A stretch of DNA of 15,106 nucleotides from Dinoroseobacter sp034111085 (GTDB lineage: Bacteria > Pseudomonadota > Alphaproteobacteria > Rhodobacterales > Rhodobacteraceae), in NCBI GenBank assembly GCA_034111085.1, contig JAWUXZ010000022.1, forward strand, positions 1 through 15,106. Direction: 5' to 3'. The translations under genes were made by a program, and so were the position numbers. Below are positions 14,771 through 15,106 of the stretch, piece by piece (position 1 is the first letter of the stretch; every line of letters starts with the position of its first letter). A model generated the notes under the pieces. The model searched no databases. It saw nothing but the letters and a program-made list of their open reading frames with translations, and was not told the DNA's origin.

Positions 14771-15106
14771 GGCTTTGTTGCACAAATCGGTTGAAGGGAT
14801 TCATGTCGTGAATCCATCATGATAGCAGAAGGCATGAGCAGCTGGGCCCCAACGAAGTACAAGACAGCAAACTGGTCGTCTTACAATGACAGTCTGAAGC
14901 AGCGTGGATCGCTGTCGATCCGTTGACCGGCAGTCGCTGCTTGCAGCGATGAGAGGTTGGTTTGACCCTGAGATGGGCTGGGTGCCACCGCCGAATGGAA
15001 GGCGCGGACGGCAACAGAGTTTCAGCGACGCGGCTATCCAGACGTGCCTGACTTTGAAGGTGCTGTTCGGGCTCCCATTGCGGCAGACCACTGGTTTTGT
15101 GCAAAG
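14771..15106 (+). mobile_element. Left part of an IS5-family (IS903-like) insertion sequence
   Basis: The end GGCTTTGTTGCACAAATC (14771-14788) matches the terminal-repeat style of the IS903 group of IS5. Inside is a transposase start at 14834 (MSSWAPTKYKTANWSSYN) typical of the family. The element leaves the window on the right, so its full length, second end and target duplication cannot be seen. Confidence 0.75.
14834..15106 (+). pseudogene. IS5-family transposase, interrupted and cut by window edge
   Basis: The N-terminal frame reads 30 codons (ending RGSLSIR) and meets TGA at 14924. Family members continue ...SLxIWFDPEM; that continuation is found in another frame from 14958 (WFDPEMGWVPPPNGRRGRQ, then DAAIQTCLTLKVLFG, RQTTGFVQ). 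The 37 nt between (14921-14957) look inserted: GTTGACC at 14922 and GTTTGACC at 14960 lie at the two edges, and a TCGCTG/CAGCGA hairpin lies within (14934-14949). The shift and stop should inactivate the enzyme. The rest is off the window. Confidence 0.7.

Overview
The window reads as chromosome of a Rhodobacterales (Roseobacter-type) alphaproteobacterium. The basis is the high G+C coding sequence, the style of the peptide ABC transporter with its M20 hydrolases, the MoaA ending in Gly-Gly, and the overall protein flavour. This is inference from sequence character; no database search was possible.

Left part (1-6302): a peptide-uptake and processing locus. A secreted family-5 substrate-binding protein lies on the minus strand. 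Divergent from it across a 360-bp control region is a tight plus-strand operon: a fused DppD-DppF-type double ATPase, an ArgE-type deacetylase 3 nt later, and an M20D amidohydrolase 13 nt after that. No permease genes are inside the window; they may lie beyond the left edge, downstream of the binding protein. The likely logic is import of a peptide or N-acylated amino acid followed by cytoplasmic deacylation.

Middle (6303-8128): a bicarbonate-transport module. A PII-like SbtB gene (+) faces an SbtA-type sodium/bicarbonate permease gene (-), tail to tail. The sbtA reading frame is broken by two frameshifts, -1 then +1, that cancel each other. The sbtB upstream region carries three separate dyads and a TATAAT box.

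Next (8129-11897): minus-strand moaA (molybdenum cofactor synthesis) overlaps a P-loop nucleoside/pantothenate-kinase-like gene. Divergent from moaA, a small lipoprotein gene overlaps by ATGA an AMP-forming acyl-CoA synthetase.

Right part (about 11900-15106): a looser region with small genes, apparent lower G+C and mobile-element debris. It holds an uncertain short ORF, a secreted 8-cysteine protein with a duplicated IGPGCC motif, a possible IS3-type transposase scrap, a four-TM membrane protein divergent from a Crp/Fnr-like regulator with a dyad in between, a second small secreted protein with four cysteines, a nested hairpin, and the left end of an IS5-family (IS903-like) element. Its transposase is interrupted by a 37-nt insertion, and the element runs off the window. 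The most unusual points are the doubly frameshifted sbtA beside an intact sbtB, and the twin-CC secreted protein.
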